DNA from: Micromussa lordhowensis
Lineage: Eukaryota > Cnidaria > Anthozoa > Scleractinia > Lobophylliidae
Direction of reading: 5' to 3'
Assembly (NCBI GenBank): GCA_964020085.1
Contig: OZ026596.1
Span: forward strand, 43,027,408 to 43,091,407
Length of the DNA stretch: 64,000 nucleotides
Positions 26,100-37,800 of this stretch are shown piece by piece. Below the pieces are notes generated by a model that made no database searches, was not told where the DNA came from, and saw nothing but the letters and a program-made list of their open reading frames with translations. How positions within the stretch are numbered: position 1 is the stretch's first letter; each line of letters opens with the position of its first letter. The position numbers and the translations under genes were made by a program.

Positions 26100-26293
26100 T
26101 TACTACTTATATAGCGCTATTTACAATAAAAAGATCAATAGCGCTTTACAATTAATGTCTCTAAGCTATTAAAAATTAAAAAGAAAAATTACAATTCAAA
26201 TTGGCTATATAAAATAAATCTCGACTACATTGAAGATTGAAAATTAAAAATTACAGTTCAATTTGACTATATAAAATAGATTGAAATTCATAC

Positions 26294-29200
26294 TTATTGA
26301 AAAAATTGCCTAAAAAGAAGAGTCTTAATTGAATTCTTAAAAATTTCTACAGATTCAATTGTGCGTAATTTCAATGGTAATTCGTTCCAGAGATGCGGAG
26401 CAGCCGCCTGGAATGCACGTTCACCCAGGGTTGAAAGCATCTTGCCTCTAGGTGGCTCTAATAAAATGCCAGAGTTAGATCTAATATTGTACGAGGACTT
26501 ACGTTTGATGACTAAAAGATTGCTAATATACACAGGTGCGAGGCCATGAATGGCTTTGAAAGCTAATAATAAGATCTTAAACTGTATACGCGCCAGCACT
26601 GGTAGCCAGTGTAACTCATAGAGTGCTGGAGTTATATGAGAATACTTCCCGATATCCATAATTAATCTGGCGGCAGCATTTTGCACGCGTTGTAACTTAG
26701 CTATTTGCTCTTTGGGAAGACCATACAATAAAGCATTACAATAGTCTAACCTGCTCGTAATAAATGCGTGTACCGAGGTGAGTAAGCTGTCTCTCGATAA
26801 GTACCTCTTAATGCGTCTAATATTATGCAAGTAGAAAAAACCAGCCTTACATACATTTGTAATATGGTGACGCATGTTCATATTTGGGTCCAGCCAGCTT
26901 CCAAGGTTCTTAACTTGGCAGCTAGGTTTTATCTCTGAACCACCTACTTTAATATTCAAAGCCTGCAATTTGTTAAGTTGTTGGCGAGTTCCAATAATAA
27001 TAAACTCAGTCTTATCGTCGTTCAGAAGGAGTCTGTCGTGGATCAGCCAGCGCCTAATCTTCTCGATACAGCATTCCATCACACGGACTGCATCTTCCTG
27101 GGAAGTGTTGTTAATAGGCTTGAAACTCAGATAAATCTGTGTGTCATCCGCGTAGCAATGCGCGTGTGGGAGTTGATCCTCGACCACCCTGAATAGTTTG
27201 GATGCATAGATAAGGAAGAGCAGGGGGCCCAGACATGACCCTTGTGGGACACCACACTCCAGACTAAAGCGCTCTGAGAGAGATCCATCAATGGAAACTC
27301 GCTGACCTCTTTTATCCAGGTAGGACTTAAGCCATTCCAAGGCTAATCCACATATCCCGAGCTCCTCATTCAGACGTGTAAGGAGGATGTTATGATTAAC
27401 CGTATCGAAGGCGGCGCTAAGGTCAAGCATTACCAGCAAGGTGACCTCTTGAGTATTCATTTTCATCAGAATATCGTTTGTGACTCTAACAAGAGCCGTT
27501 TCCGTGCTATGATTTTTACGATATGCGGACTGGAACTCGGGATACAATGAATGAGTCATCATATGGGTGTTTATCTGATCGAACACCACCTTTTCAGTCA
27601 GCTTTGAAACATACTGCAGGTTGCTGACAGGTCTGTAGTTTTTATATAGGAGGTCTAGCCCAAATTTCTTCAGCAGTGGGAGGACAAGCGCACACTTCCA
27701 GTCATCGGCGAATAGCCCAGTCTCCAGTGACAAATTGATCATTTTCGTTATGATCGGTAAGAGCGCATCAATGCAATCTATCACCAGGGATGTCGGCATA
27801 GGGTCTAGAGAGCAGCTTTTCTTAGCGCTGTTGTTGATGAGCTTGCGAACCTCTTCTTCCGTAAGGCGGTTGAATTTACTAAAAGGGGGAGATGATACTG
27901 GGGAGTAATCATCAGGGAGTGATAGTAGCCCTTGTGCCATGTTATCAAGATTGGAACCGATGGTCTCAATTTTCTGGATAAAGAAAGTTCCCAGTTGATT
28001 CGCCAATCTAATGTTATCATCCAGAGGTGGATACACCGCCCTGTTATCCCCCTGGTTGAGTAGCTTCTTCGCTGCCGAGAATAAGTGGCGCTGACTGCTG
28101 CTATTATCCTGGATGAAGTTATGATAGAATTTGCGTCTAGCTTCGTTCATCAAAGCATTCGTATTGTTCTTTTTTGCTTTGTACGCTAGCATATCCTCTC
28201 TAGAGCCAGTTCGTCGCCACTTCCTCTCAGCCTTCCGTTTCTCCCGCCTTGCTACCTTGATTTCCTCATCAAACCAAGGGACTAATGGCCTAGAGCGTAT
28301 CACTTTTGTACGCAATGGCGCGTGTCGGTCAAGAGCTTGAGTTAAGGTCGTGTTATAGCTGTTAACAAGTTCATCAAGCGTATCCGGGGTGCTTTTGCAG
28401 AGCTCAGAAAGCAATAGATCACTCTGAAGCTTTTTCCTGTCAATGTCCTTGATTTTCCTGCTGGACACTTGTTTTACTTTCGGGGGTGGTTTTCCCAACT
28501 CAAGGTCGCATAGAACAGTGATATGGTCAGAGAACAAATAATCAGCAATAGGCTTAGCACAGAGCAAAGAGTCCGAACATCGAGTGATAATCAGATCCAG
28601 CGTGTGACCAGAGATGTGCGTAGGCTTGTCGACGTGCTGCTCGAGGCCCATGGAGGTCAGCAATTCTAGGAAACGAGCGGCGTTAGAATCATTAGGAACA
28701 TCCACATGAATATTAAAATCACCAGTGATCAACAGTGGCTCAGGGGACATAACAAGAGATTCCAAATAGGCCGGTAACTCGTCCAAGAACGCATTTGTAG
28801 AGACAGGATGTGTTGCAGAGTAGGGAATTCGGTAAATTACAATCACTCTTAGTTTACTGGACTCATATTTCAGAATCCATTCACCAAATTCAAACGACCT
28901 GCGTTCGCCACTGTCAACTTTGCGCACATCGATGGTTTCATTCAATAACAATGCAATCCCTCCGCCAGTCCTACCAACTCTTTGGTGTTCAAAAAGTTTG
29001 TACCCAGGTAGCGTAATCTCCGTTTTATGTGCCACGTCTCTTTCAGACAACCATGATTCAGTGATAGCGAAAATGTCAGCACCAGTTGAAGATGCGTAAC
29101 AAGCAAAATCAGCCGATTTATTTTTTATAGATCTAGCATTTAGGCAACAAAGCCGTAGATGCCTCCTGGCACGCAGACATTGTTCATTGACAATGGGGAT

Positions 29201-29512
29201 GCTAATAACACTGCGAGCAGTCGGTCTATTGAAGGGTCTTGAATAATTCAGGCGGTTCGCAGTTACGACAGGAATATTTAATAAGTTCCCCGTTTCGCCA
29301 TCGACAGATCTTGTTTCTGGGCCAGGATTCTCGCAAATATCACCCGCCAGCAGTAGAAGATACGAGGCCACCAGCGTCGCGTCGAATAAACGTAGTCCAG
29401 ATCTCGGGCCGACTTTGAGCACCGGTGAAACGACCTCCACACTACAATACCATTTCGTCGTATTCCTCGTAATAAACCTTGAGTAACGTTGACGTTGAGT
29501 TGACTTTGTCAT
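26294..29512 (-). CDS. LINE ORF2: endonuclease-reverse transcriptase with a 2A-like N-terminus
   Basis: Uninterrupted 1,072 codons from ATG at 29512 (the frame is open 24 codons further, but that lies in flanking sequence). Order: a hydrophobic stretch and 2A-like AGDICENPGP (29318-29365 with its leader); APE-type endonuclease (LCCLNARSIKNK, TESWL, ITGDFNIHVD, LDLIIT); RT (LLVMLDLSAAFDTVNH, CGVPQGSCLGPLLF, catalytic HCYADDTQIYL); and a C-terminal thumb-like region. No stops or frameshifts, so it may be active or recently so. It acts by target-primed reverse transcription at the nicked target. No separate ORF1 is seen, so the element may be 5' truncated. Confidence 0.88.
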   Translation of the reverse strand: MTKSTQRQRYSRFITRNTTKWYCSVEVVSPVLKVGPRSGLRLFDATLVASYLLLLAGDICENPGPETRSVDGETGNLLNIPVVTANRLNYSRPFNRPTARSVISIPIVNEQCLRARRHLRLCCLNARSIKNKSADFACYASSTGADIFAITESWLSERDVAHKTEITLPGYKLFEHQRVGRTGGGIALLLNETIDVRKVDSGERRSFEFGEWILKYESSKLRVIVIYRIPYSATHPVSTNAFLDELPAYLESLVMSPEPLLITGDFNIHVDVPNDSNAARFLELLTSMGLEQHVDKPTHISGHTLDLIITRCSDSLLCAKPIADYLFSDHITVLCDLELGKPPPKVKQVSSRKIKDIDRKKLQSDLLLSELCKSTPDTLDELVNSYNTTLTQALDRHAPLRTKVIRSRPLVPWFDEEIKVARREKRKAERKWRRTGSREDMLAYKAKKNNTNALMNEARRKFYHNFIQDNSSSQRHLFSAAKKLLNQGDNRAVYPPLDDNIRLANQLGTFFIQKIETIGSNLDNMAQGLLSLPDDYSPVSSPPFSKFNRLTEEEVRKLINNSAKKSCSLDPMPTSLVIDCIDALLPIITKMINLSLETGLFADDWKCALVLPLLKKFGLDLLYKNYRPVSNLQYVSKLTEKVVFDQINTHMMTHSLYPEFQSAYRKNHSTETALVRVTNDILMKMNTQEVTLLVMLDLSAAFDTVNHNILLTRLNEELGICGLALEWLKSYLDKRGQRVSIDGSLSERFSLECGVPQGSCLGPLLFLIYASKLFRVVEDQLPHAHCYADDTQIYLSFKPINNTSQEDAVRVMECCIEKIRRWLIHDRLLLNDDKTEFIIIGTRQQLNKLQALNIKVGGSEIKPSCQVKNLGSWLDPNMNMRHHITNVCKAGFFYLHNIRRIKRYLSRDSLLTSVHAFITSRLDYCNALLYGLPKEQIAKLQRVQNAAARLIMDIGKYSHITPALYELHWLPVLARIQFKILLLAFKAIHGLAPVYISNLLVIKRKSSYNIRSNSGILLEPPRGKMLSTLGERAFQAAAPHLWNELPLKLRTIESVEIFKNSIKTLLFRQFFQ

Positions 29513-29654
29513 GCTAAATGCATGCAATCGGATCATTTTTCTCATGCTTTTCAATCCGCAACGTTCACCGTGAGGGAGTTTCAAGAGGACAGCGAACGCC
29601 TTCGTACCTATCTACAGGCTCTGGCATCTAAACTGAACTCGAACGAAGACTTTG

Positions 29655-30818
29655 AAATTGACCTTCCCTCTGTGTGCTACCTGTGTAGAAGAAGAGATGG
29701 AGAAACCCATGCTTGAGCGAAGCCATATTTGCAGTCACACTACTCAACAACGTCAGTTAACAAGCACGTGGTGTACACCAGAATTGGAGAAGGCCGTGGA
29801 GAAGGGTTACGTGATCCTAAAAATCCATGAAGTGTGGCATTTTACGCAGACCAAAAAAGGGTTGTTTGAGCCGTACGTAAACACCTGGCTGAAAATCAAG
29901 GAAGAGGGCAGCGGTTGGCCAAGCCATGTCGGAAACGATCCTATCAAGCAAAAGCGACATTTGACGGCCTACGAAGCCAAAGAGGGTATCAAGCTTGACC
30001 GTGCCAAAATAAAAAAGAATCCCGGGCTACGTACCCTAGCCAAAATGATGCTCAACTCGATGTGGGGGAAATTTGGTCAGAGAACAAACAAGACGCAGGT
30101 CCAAGAATTTTACGATCCTCAGAAGTTTGCAGCCTTTCACGAAAGTGATCGATATGATATCCGGTACGTGAATGTGTTACCAAAAGAGCGCGTGGAGATC
30201 CACTACCGACACGAGAAAGAAGACGATCCTATCTCGCCCAATCTGAACATCTTTGTGGCTTGTTTCACTACCTGTTGGGCCCGTCTTCGCCTCTACGAAG
30301 CCCTCGACTTGTTGAAAGAGCGTGTGGTGTACTTCGACACTGACAGTGTGGTGTTCATACATAAGCCTAACATGCCAGACCCACCACTCGGTGACTATCT
30401 TGGCGATTTCAAAGATGAAATAGGTGAAGGTGATTACATTGCAGAGTTCGCTTCCGGGGGTCCGAAGAATTATGGTTATATGACCAAGAAAGGTAAAAAA
30501 GAGTGCAAAGTACGCGGCATCTCCCTCAACAGCGAAGGGTCTAAACAGCTAAATTATGAAGTTCTGCGTCAGAATGTTCTGGATGAAATTCAAGAACCAT
30601 TGCAGACTGGGGTCAGGCAAACCAATGTAGTCAAACCTTACCATATTGTGCGTCACAAGAAAGACTACGTTCTGGAGACGGTGCCACAAACCAAGAAGTA
30701 TCAGTTGGTGTTCAACAAGAGAGTGATCGATCCCTCTGATTTCATGACCTACCCTTATGGCTATGAGCGCTGCATTGAAAATGATATTGAAATGGCTGAG
30801 CTGTTGTGTGATTTGTAA
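29655..30818 (+). pseudogene. Polinton protein-primed DNA polymerase B, C-terminal fragment
   Basis: About 387 residues ending in TAA just inside the terminal repeat. Visible are motif B (LNSMWGKFGQR), motif C (YFDTDSV) and the following TGDYL-like GDYLGDF and GAKNYGY-like GPKNYGY segments of Polinton PolB. The exonuclease domain and motif A are missing, lost at the LINE junction. A short upstream frame (29522-29716) is not clearly polymerase. The family uses a terminal protein to prime replication of linear DNA. Confidence 0.75.
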
Positions 30819-31000
30819 AGGGACGCTGGTCATAGGATGGCAGCACACGTTCCCACTTGTAAATAGGTGGCTAAGTAGACAAAGTAAATGTAAATTTTCT
30901 TTAAAAAAACACGTTGTTGTGTGATTCGTGAGTGTGAGCGAATGAGCGCGCGAAACTATGCGTGACACATCACGTGACTTTACTTGCCCATATAACTACT
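30817..31000. repeat. Right terminal inverted repeat of the decayed Polinton
   Basis: Reverse complement starts AGTAGTTATATGGGCAAG and then matches 15940-16120 of the small insertion nearly base for base (ACGTGATGTGTCACGCATAG and on). The polymerase stop codon lies at its inner edge. Confidence 0.75.
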
Positions 31001-31986
31001 CACAAAAAGATTTTTGTCAGTGCTAAAGATAGATAACTACCTACAAATCTTATTTTAGCCGTCTTGTAACCCTCGACTTGTAACGAGTCGTTTTTCTGGA
31101 CATTTCGTGCCACTTCTGAATGTTACCCAAGCCCGGGTGGAGTTCCCTTTCTTCTTTAGCGCAATTTAAGCCGCCCGCTTTCGCCTTCTTCATAAGATCA
31201 CTAACCCTAGCCCTAATATCACATCAATTATTTTCTGCCCTTGGGGTTTGTTTAGTCTTCTCTAAACTGATCCAGCCATCCATGCACCATGTTGCGTCGT
31301 TATCAAATTGAACACCCTGTTCTTTGCAGCTCGTCTCTTTCAATCCATTTCAAGTTTCCGGGCATTTTCTTTTTCATGTTCAGTGTACAAGTACTTGCTT
31401 GGGTCCTAGTTTCTCGGTAGGCCAACGCCTAACGCCTTAGCCATCTCCAGCATCCATTTTTTCTGACTCCTCTGTACTTCTCTTTCTTTCAGGCTGTTAT
31501 ATTCTCGTGGTGCCTTTGTTTGGCTTTCTCCTATAAATAACTTGATTGGCTATGACCTCGATGTAGTAATGACCTATTTTGCAGCTTCTCTGTATGCTTT
31601 CATGGTTTAATCTTATTCTCATTCTATAAATAGAAAGTCTATAGCCTGTCCACTCACCTTATGATATCTTCACAATACATCTCACGTACCGTACTTACAA
31701 ACTGTAGTTATAAATTGGTTCTCACAATATAGTGGTCATCACCTGTACATGTCCCTTCCTCTCATTAAATCCGGTGTCTAACATGTCTGACACCGATTGA
31801 TGTTGCTTACCGTGCTCCTATCTCCTGCAAATCACTTTTGTGTATATCTTTATTCTGGAACTCCAACTGCCCTAAGGAAATCAGTCGCGTTATCTTCATT
31901 ATTCGTCGTTCCCCTTCCTTGTCAGTGTTGACTAATGTTCCGTCGTCGCCCTTTCTGAGTTGATTGAACCAAAATTATTATGTCAT
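31001..31986. other. No gene recognised
   Basis: About 1 kb with many short ORFs and no domain signal. The sequence right of 31000 does not match the tRNA unit, so the two flanks of the decayed Polinton are not a simple insertion site. Confidence 0.4.
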
Positions 31987-32455
31987 TTCGTTTTATTTTA
32001 ACCACCACATTATTTACTGTGGCCAAACAGTGTTATTAAACGACGTTTGTGTCTTTTTTTTTATTTTTTATTTTTATTCCATTCTCTTTTATTGGTATCC
32101 TGTACTACTGATAATTACAACAGCATTAATATGTATCGCTTAACCTTTCTTTACATTGGTTTACTAACATTAACATTTCTTTACTATAAGTTACGTTTGT
32201 GTCTTAATCAGTGTAACCACCCAAAACTGTTTTATTTTAACCACCACATTATTTCCTGCGGCCAAATAGTGTTATTAGAAGAGTTTTTGTGTCTTAATCA
32301 ATGTAACCACCCAAAACTGTTTTATTTTAACCACCACATTATTTCCTGCGGCCAAATAGTGTTATTAGAAGAGTTTTTGTGTCTTAACCAATGTAACCAC
32401 CCAAGACTGTTTTATTTGAACCACATTGTTTACTGCGGCCAAATAGTGTTATTAT
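31987..32455. repeat. 90-bp minisatellite
   Basis: GTGTCTTAATCA-type units begin at 32199, 32289 and 32379 (period 90), each with AACCACCACATTATTTCCTG and GTGTTATTAGAAGAG. A diverged copy at 31987-32052 is separated by an unrelated ~140-base segment. Confidence 0.85.
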
Positions 32456-32689
32456 GTACATGGAGATAACCAAGAAATAATTTAGCTCCCAGCACCATAC
32501 TCTTGCCCTTTGTATAAAGGAATATCAAATTGCATGCATTCCCCTTTATCCCCTGACTAAAGGGCAACAATCACCATGACTGAACACGATCAAGTGTTTA
32601 TTTTAGCCTAATGCAACAAAAATACATTTTATACTGGCAATATACATAAAAAAATAGAAAATATAAACACTTCTAGGAACAAATGTGCG

Positions 32690-33196
32690 CCGCCCTTGTA
32701 TTTAGGCCTAACAAGCAACCTAAGCAAAAGAAACAAACTACTGCAATTTATGATAGGCAATCACAAACTAATGATTGGAAGTAGTAGATATGATCAAATT
32801 CCAAGGGTTAACAGACTATGTCCTATTTGCAAATATAATGAAATTGAAGAAGAAACCCACTTTCTTATATATTGCAAAAAAAATAATCTATTCTAAGAGA
32901 TGAATTTTATAAAAAAGAGAGCATATCATTCCGACTTTTAAACAATCATCTTCATTGCAAGCCATCAGCAAACTTATGACTTTTACAAATCGTTATTGAT
33001 AATAACATTCAATTAGCATAATTCACTTCATCTACGCAATAGTCCTATGTCAAATCAAATCCATGTAAACTGATTGCTATATTATAACCTCATTCTTTCA
33101 CGAAAAACTTTACAGTTTCAGTTTGCAAGAGCTTTTGCAACACTTTCTGTATTTATGGTCATACAAATAAAGCTAGCTGTTATTGTTGTTGTTACA
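32690..33196 (+). mobile_element. Decayed LINE 3' end
   Basis: A short frame (32696-32896) encodes NHKLMIGSSRYDQIPR and RLCPICK..EIEEETHFLIYC, a Cys-His motif found at the C-terminus of many cnidarian and arthropod LINE reverse transcriptases. Stops follow, and the segment ends with AATAAAGCTAGC and a (GTT)n tail at about 33182-33196, like an L2/CR1 3' end. Confidence 0.55.
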
Positions 33197-33422
33197 GAAC
33201 TGATGGCACCAATCATTATAATTATTCTCTTAATGATTTGAGATGTTCAGGAAAGTATTAATTTGTGAATGATCAATTAATTCATCGATTCAGACTTTTA
33301 AAGTTTGAGATGAGGAGTCTTTAAAATAACTAATTGCAACAAATGATATCATCTGGTACCAGATTTATGTTCTCTAGCAGTACCAAGAGAGAAGACAGCA
33401 ATATACCTCTACCCAAAATGTT

Positions 33423-33914
33423 TTAAGAATCCAGTTGCTTTCGACGCTGCAAATTGCGAAACCAGATGAAAAATTTACAATGACTCATAAAGTTTTTCTG
33501 ATTCATGTAAGATAATGATCCTTTTATGTACTGCAAGCATGAATTAGCTTGCTCGGCTGCCTGGCTGTTCAAATTGTGCCACTGAGGAAAACGCGAGAGG
33601 TTGTATGCCTCAGAGCAACCTAACAAGAGAAAACAGAAACAGCTCAGTTCAGTTACACAATCTCTAAGCCAGTGTTTGAGAAGCTGGAATTGTATAGAAT
33701 TTACACATCTTTGATGACACCATCTATATATATATGATGCTGAGGAATCTTGAGCTTTGTTCATGTAAATTCTAATAAATCAAATATGGTAATTATCTTT
33801 AGAACCAGTGCAAACGATCCAAAAGGAACAGAGTGTTCTTGAAAAAAATGGGATCTCGATTCAGGGAATAAGAATGCAAATTGCAAGCATTGTCGTACAC
33901 AATTAGGCAGGGTG
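33423..33914 (-). pseudogene. KDZ-like transposase gene, C-terminal exons
   Basis: Minus strand. An exon at about 33914-33806 follows an acceptor (TTTTCAG) and encodes VYDNACNLHSYSLNRDP and LFLLDRLHW; a second, from about 33619 after TTGTTAG, encodes CSEAYNLSRFPQWHN and NSQAAEQANS to a stop at 33423. YDNAC and D-R-x-H are hallmark positions of the Kyakuja-Dileera-Zisupton (KDZ) transposase superfamily as I know it. The exact splice junction between the two is unclear. Other parts of the same gene are at 41068-41595, 61683-61765 and 62317-62628. Confidence 0.55.
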
Positions 33915-34411
33915 CTGAAAATATGAAATTTACTATTATTTAGTCTCTTTGCACAACAATGTAGCTGATTTATTTTCACCATGCAAAACAAAAAAGGAAA
34001 CTATCTAGTTTATACGAAACACCATTTAGGCCACAAATTCATGAGAATAATGACGGATACCTTTAGAGAAACGTGTTCTAAAGACGGTAAATGGAGATTC
34101 ATTGCAAAGCATCACATTGAATCCATATGTTATACCTAATGGAGAAGAGAAAGGAGACAAGGTAAAAATTGTTCACAAGAACATGTAACCAAAAAAATGC
34201 ATAGAAAATTGTTTGGAAAAGAAAACCACATGACAGACTACCATTACCACACGTAGTATTGAGGGGATTATTGCTCAGATTCAGTGGAACTGTTCACCGA
34301 TTCCATAACCGCAAGAAAGAGGCATATTTAGACATGCATGAGTCTATTAACAAACATTTTTCTTCTCATTAGAATTAATTCAGATTCTAAAACTGTCCAC
34401 CAATACATGAA

Positions 34412-34771
34412 TGTAACCGTCGATAGCAAATACTGTTCTGAAGATCAAACGCTCGGCTAAACAAAACTGTTTGCACCTTTAATCGCTTCGTAAGTTTCTC
34501 TGTTTACAACGCCCTCCGTTTCCGTTAAACCTTTCCGTGTATAGGACGAGTAAAGACTGTTGACGATAAGATCCTTGAAATATAAGAAGTTCAACACCGT
34601 TAAAGCTCGCATAGATCCGTCGAGGCCGTGGCCGAGATACAACCTTGTCTCGAACAGTGAAAACATATACAAGCTTCGAAAAAACAAAACATGTGACACT
34701 TGTCCGAGCGGAAACCTGGTAACTATAGCGCAAAATACCGCTGAACGAAATCTAATGCGACAGCATTAACA
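34412..34771 (-). repeat. 3' LTR of the BEL/Pao element
   Basis: 360 bp, TG...CA ends (TGTAACCGTC, GCATTAACA). I find one difference from the other LTR: C at 34606 against T at 40902. Confidence 0.92.
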
Positions 34772-34869
34772 TGGCTCCTCTTAAAATGCTTGTCATTTTA
34801 AACAAACAATCACTTATCCTATCCTTATCTTAACATCGTTCAGTGTCTATTTAATGCTAATTCTTTCAA

Positions 34870-37800
34870 TCACATTGAATTCTCACTACGTGGCTCCTCG
34901 TCGGGGATTCCCGGTCTCTCTGTGGTTGACTCTAACAAAAGGACGAGTTTGTTGATAGGCCGATCCAGTAGAGATCCCTTCGAAGTTCGGACAGTCACTG
35001 ATCTGACCTGACCTTGGTCATCCAGACAAGTAGTGAGTACTTTGTCCAAAGACCACTGATTTCTGCGAGTGTTGCTGTCCTTTAGCAACACCACATCACC
35101 TTCAGTGAAGTTTCTACGTTGACGTGTCCACTTGCTTCTCATCTGTAGGTTCTGCAAGTATTCTTTGCTCCATCTTGACCAAAATTCATTAGCAATGTGT
35201 TGAACACGTCTCCAGCGCTGTTTACAATAGACATCTTCCCTTTGAAACTTTCCTGGCGGTGGCAATACGAGCTTTGTTTTGCCAGTGAGAAGGGTACTCG
35301 GGGTAAGCGGTAGCGGAGAAAGAGGATCACTCAAGGTGTCCACCGTCAGGGGTCGATTGTTCACAACCGCTTCTGCTTCGCACATTAGGGTTCTCAACGC
35401 TTCATCATCCAAACTGTGACCGTGCTCTCTCATTAGCGCTGCCATAACGTTTCTTGTAGATCTAATTTGTCATTCCCAGACTCCTCCAAAATTACTTGCT
35501 GTGGCAGGATTCCTAACCCAGTCGATGTCATGCTTCAGTAGCTCTGCTTTAATCTGATCATCATCCATTTCTTGGAGCGCCTTCTTCAACTCGTTTTGAG
35601 CTCCTACAAAGTTAGTTCCTTGGTCACTGCGTAATTCTCTTATGGGCCCTCTTCGACTGATGAACCTCCGTAACGCTTGAAGGAATGAATCTGCTTGCTC
35701 CAAGTCATTCACCATAACAGGCGCGACAACGGGACAACCTTTACTATCACTACTCCGTCCACTGTTAGGTGCACTCTGAGAAGTTTCTTTCACTGAAGAT
35801 CTGCTTATTGCTTCATTTACGCTCATCTTCAGCCGCTGCTTGTACTTCATACATAACGCAATTCCTGTTTTCAGCCTTTGCCAACTGGAGAATCTTTCTA
35901 ACCTGCTAAGCATATCCTTCTTCTCTTCTGCAACAGTAGTATTTACAGTGATCTTCTTCACTTCTGGGCTGGTAGGGTCGAGCTCCCTTTCATATGAATC
36001 TTGCTCTGGCCAGTGGTTTTCACTTTCCCATAAGAAATCTGGGCCTTTGATCCATCTGGATTTCTGCAGAAAATGTCTTGCATTCAGACCTCGTGAACCT
36101 TCATCTGCTGGATTGGATGCAGACTCTACATAGCGCCACTGCGACGGAAAAGTGTAATCTCTTATCAGCTGCACTCTGTTTGCTACATAAACATGAAATC
36201 TTCGGGACTCGTTGTTGATGAACCCGAGAACTACCTTACTGTCCGTCCAATAAAACTCTTCGATTCTCTCGTAGTCCAATTCGTTCTTCAGTACGTCAGC
36301 TACTCTCACTGAAACAGCAGCAGCTGCGAGTTCTAGCCTTGGAATGCTGACTGTTTTCCTTGGTGCAACACGTGCCTTGCCCATGACAAAAGAGCAATGT
36401 ACATGATTGTTGTCATCGACTAAACGTAGATATGAGCATTGCCCATATCCAGTTCCTGAAGCATCTGACATATTGTGCAACTGTGCTGAAACAATCTTGC
36501 CAAAGTGTGAGGGCTTGAAACATCTTGGAATGCTGAATGTTTCTAAGAGGGGCAGTTGACTTCTCCAATTCTCCCAACGGGAAAGAACATCACCTTCGAC
36601 GGGCTCGTCCCAACTGCTGCCGTGACAAATTTCTTGCAATATCCGCTTTCCAATAAGGATGACAGGTGCTATGATACCCAAAGAGTCATAGACTGAACTG
36701 ATAGTTGACAACATTCCTCTTCGAGTGCCAGGCTGATCCTTCAACTCTATTCGAAACTTGAAGGCATCCGATTCAATGCACCAGTGTACGCCTAACGCTC
36801 TTTCTATGGGAAGCTTGTCTTGACCTAAGTCCAGACCCTTAATTTCCTTGGCTCTGTCTTCAGACATAATCACTCTTCGACTATTGCTGACAAACTTAGT
36901 GAGGTTGAATCCTCCCTTTGCGCACATGTTCTTCACATCATGGATAACCTCTATTGCTTCTTCTTCTGTAGGCAATGATTTCAATAAATCGCCAACATAG
37001 AAGTTCTTCTTGACCGTTTCTGCGGCTTTCACACCAAACTCGTTTTCACCATCCTCTGCAGTACACTTGAGGGCAAAGTTAGAACAGCCAGGTGAAGATC
37101 CACCTCCAAAAAGGTGAACTGTCATACAATACTCTTATGGCTCCTTTGTTAAGATCCCATTATGCCACCATAGAAAGCGAAGAAAATCCTGATCTGCTTT
37201 CTTTACCTTTACTTGGTAGAACATCTTCTCGATATCTGCCATGAAAGCCACTCTTTCTTCTCTGAATCTTGTCAATACACCAGTTAGTTTGCTAGTCAAA
37301 TCAGGACCTTGAAGAAGATGATCATTCAATGATTCACCGAGGTAACGAGCTGAACAGTCGAAGACCACACGAATGCTACTTGGCTTCTTCGACTGATATA
37401 CTCCGTGATGAGGTAAGTACCATACTTTTCCTTTCTGAGTTGTTAAGTCCTCAGAGTCTATCTTGCGAGCATAACCCTTGTCTATTATGCCAGTCATGAA
37501 ATCCACGTAATCAGCACGGTACTTGTCATTTGATTCTAGTTTCTTCTTTAAACCAATGAGTCTCTGGGCTGCTTGAGGGCGATTATTTGGAAGCTGGACA
37601 TCTTGTTCTCTGAATGGGAGTGGCAATTCGTAATGCAAGTCTTCGCGGTGATAAATTCCTTCCTTAGCCTTCCTTAGAAATTCACGATCTTCTTGAGACA
37701 TAGCCATTCCATCTTCCCTTTCAGAAAAGTCCAGTTCGAACATTCGCCCAACAACTTGAGGCGTTAACTGTTCCTTGACGCTTCTCTCAACTACGATGTA

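Larger units (their letters stand above)
26034..29515 (-). mobile_element. L2/CR1-type non-LTR retrotransposon
   Basis: Minus-strand LINE with an (ATT)n tail at 26034-26099, a 3' UTR (26100-26293) and a single long EN-RT ORF. The short tandem-repeat tail, apurinic-like endonuclease and RT motifs fit the L2/CR1 clade. The 5' edge is placed near 29515 because Polinton sequence resumes beyond it on the plus strand; I could not find a clear target duplication. Confidence 0.85.
24236..31000. mobile_element. Decayed, left-truncated Polinton interrupted by an LINE
   Basis: Between the broken tRNA unit and about 31000 lie minus-strand remnants of an integrase C-terminus, a penton-like protein and a small basic protein, then (after the LINE at 26034-29515) a plus-strand pPolB C-terminus running into a terminal repeat whose reverse complement starts AGTAGTTATATGGGC. 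Major capsid, ATPase and protease genes are absent. Its PolB (WGKFG in motif B, CxxC-rich upstream) and penton differ clearly from those of the 41.6-61.7 kb element, so two Polinton lineages are present. Base composition is less AT-rich than that element. Confidence 0.75.

Noticed and set aside
30549..30968. 139-residue minus-strand ORF
   Set aside because: Opposite-strand shadow of the PolB remnant and terminal repeat; the similar plus ORF at 15919-16236 is the same repeat.
32047..32469. 140-residue ORF with CLNQCNHPKLFYFNHH repeats
   Set aside because: It is the 90-bp minisatellite in frame (90 is divisible by three); no other coding evidence.
34457..34769. ORFs repeated at 34457-34769 and 40753-41065
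   Set aside because: They lie wholly within the LTRs and overlap on both strands.
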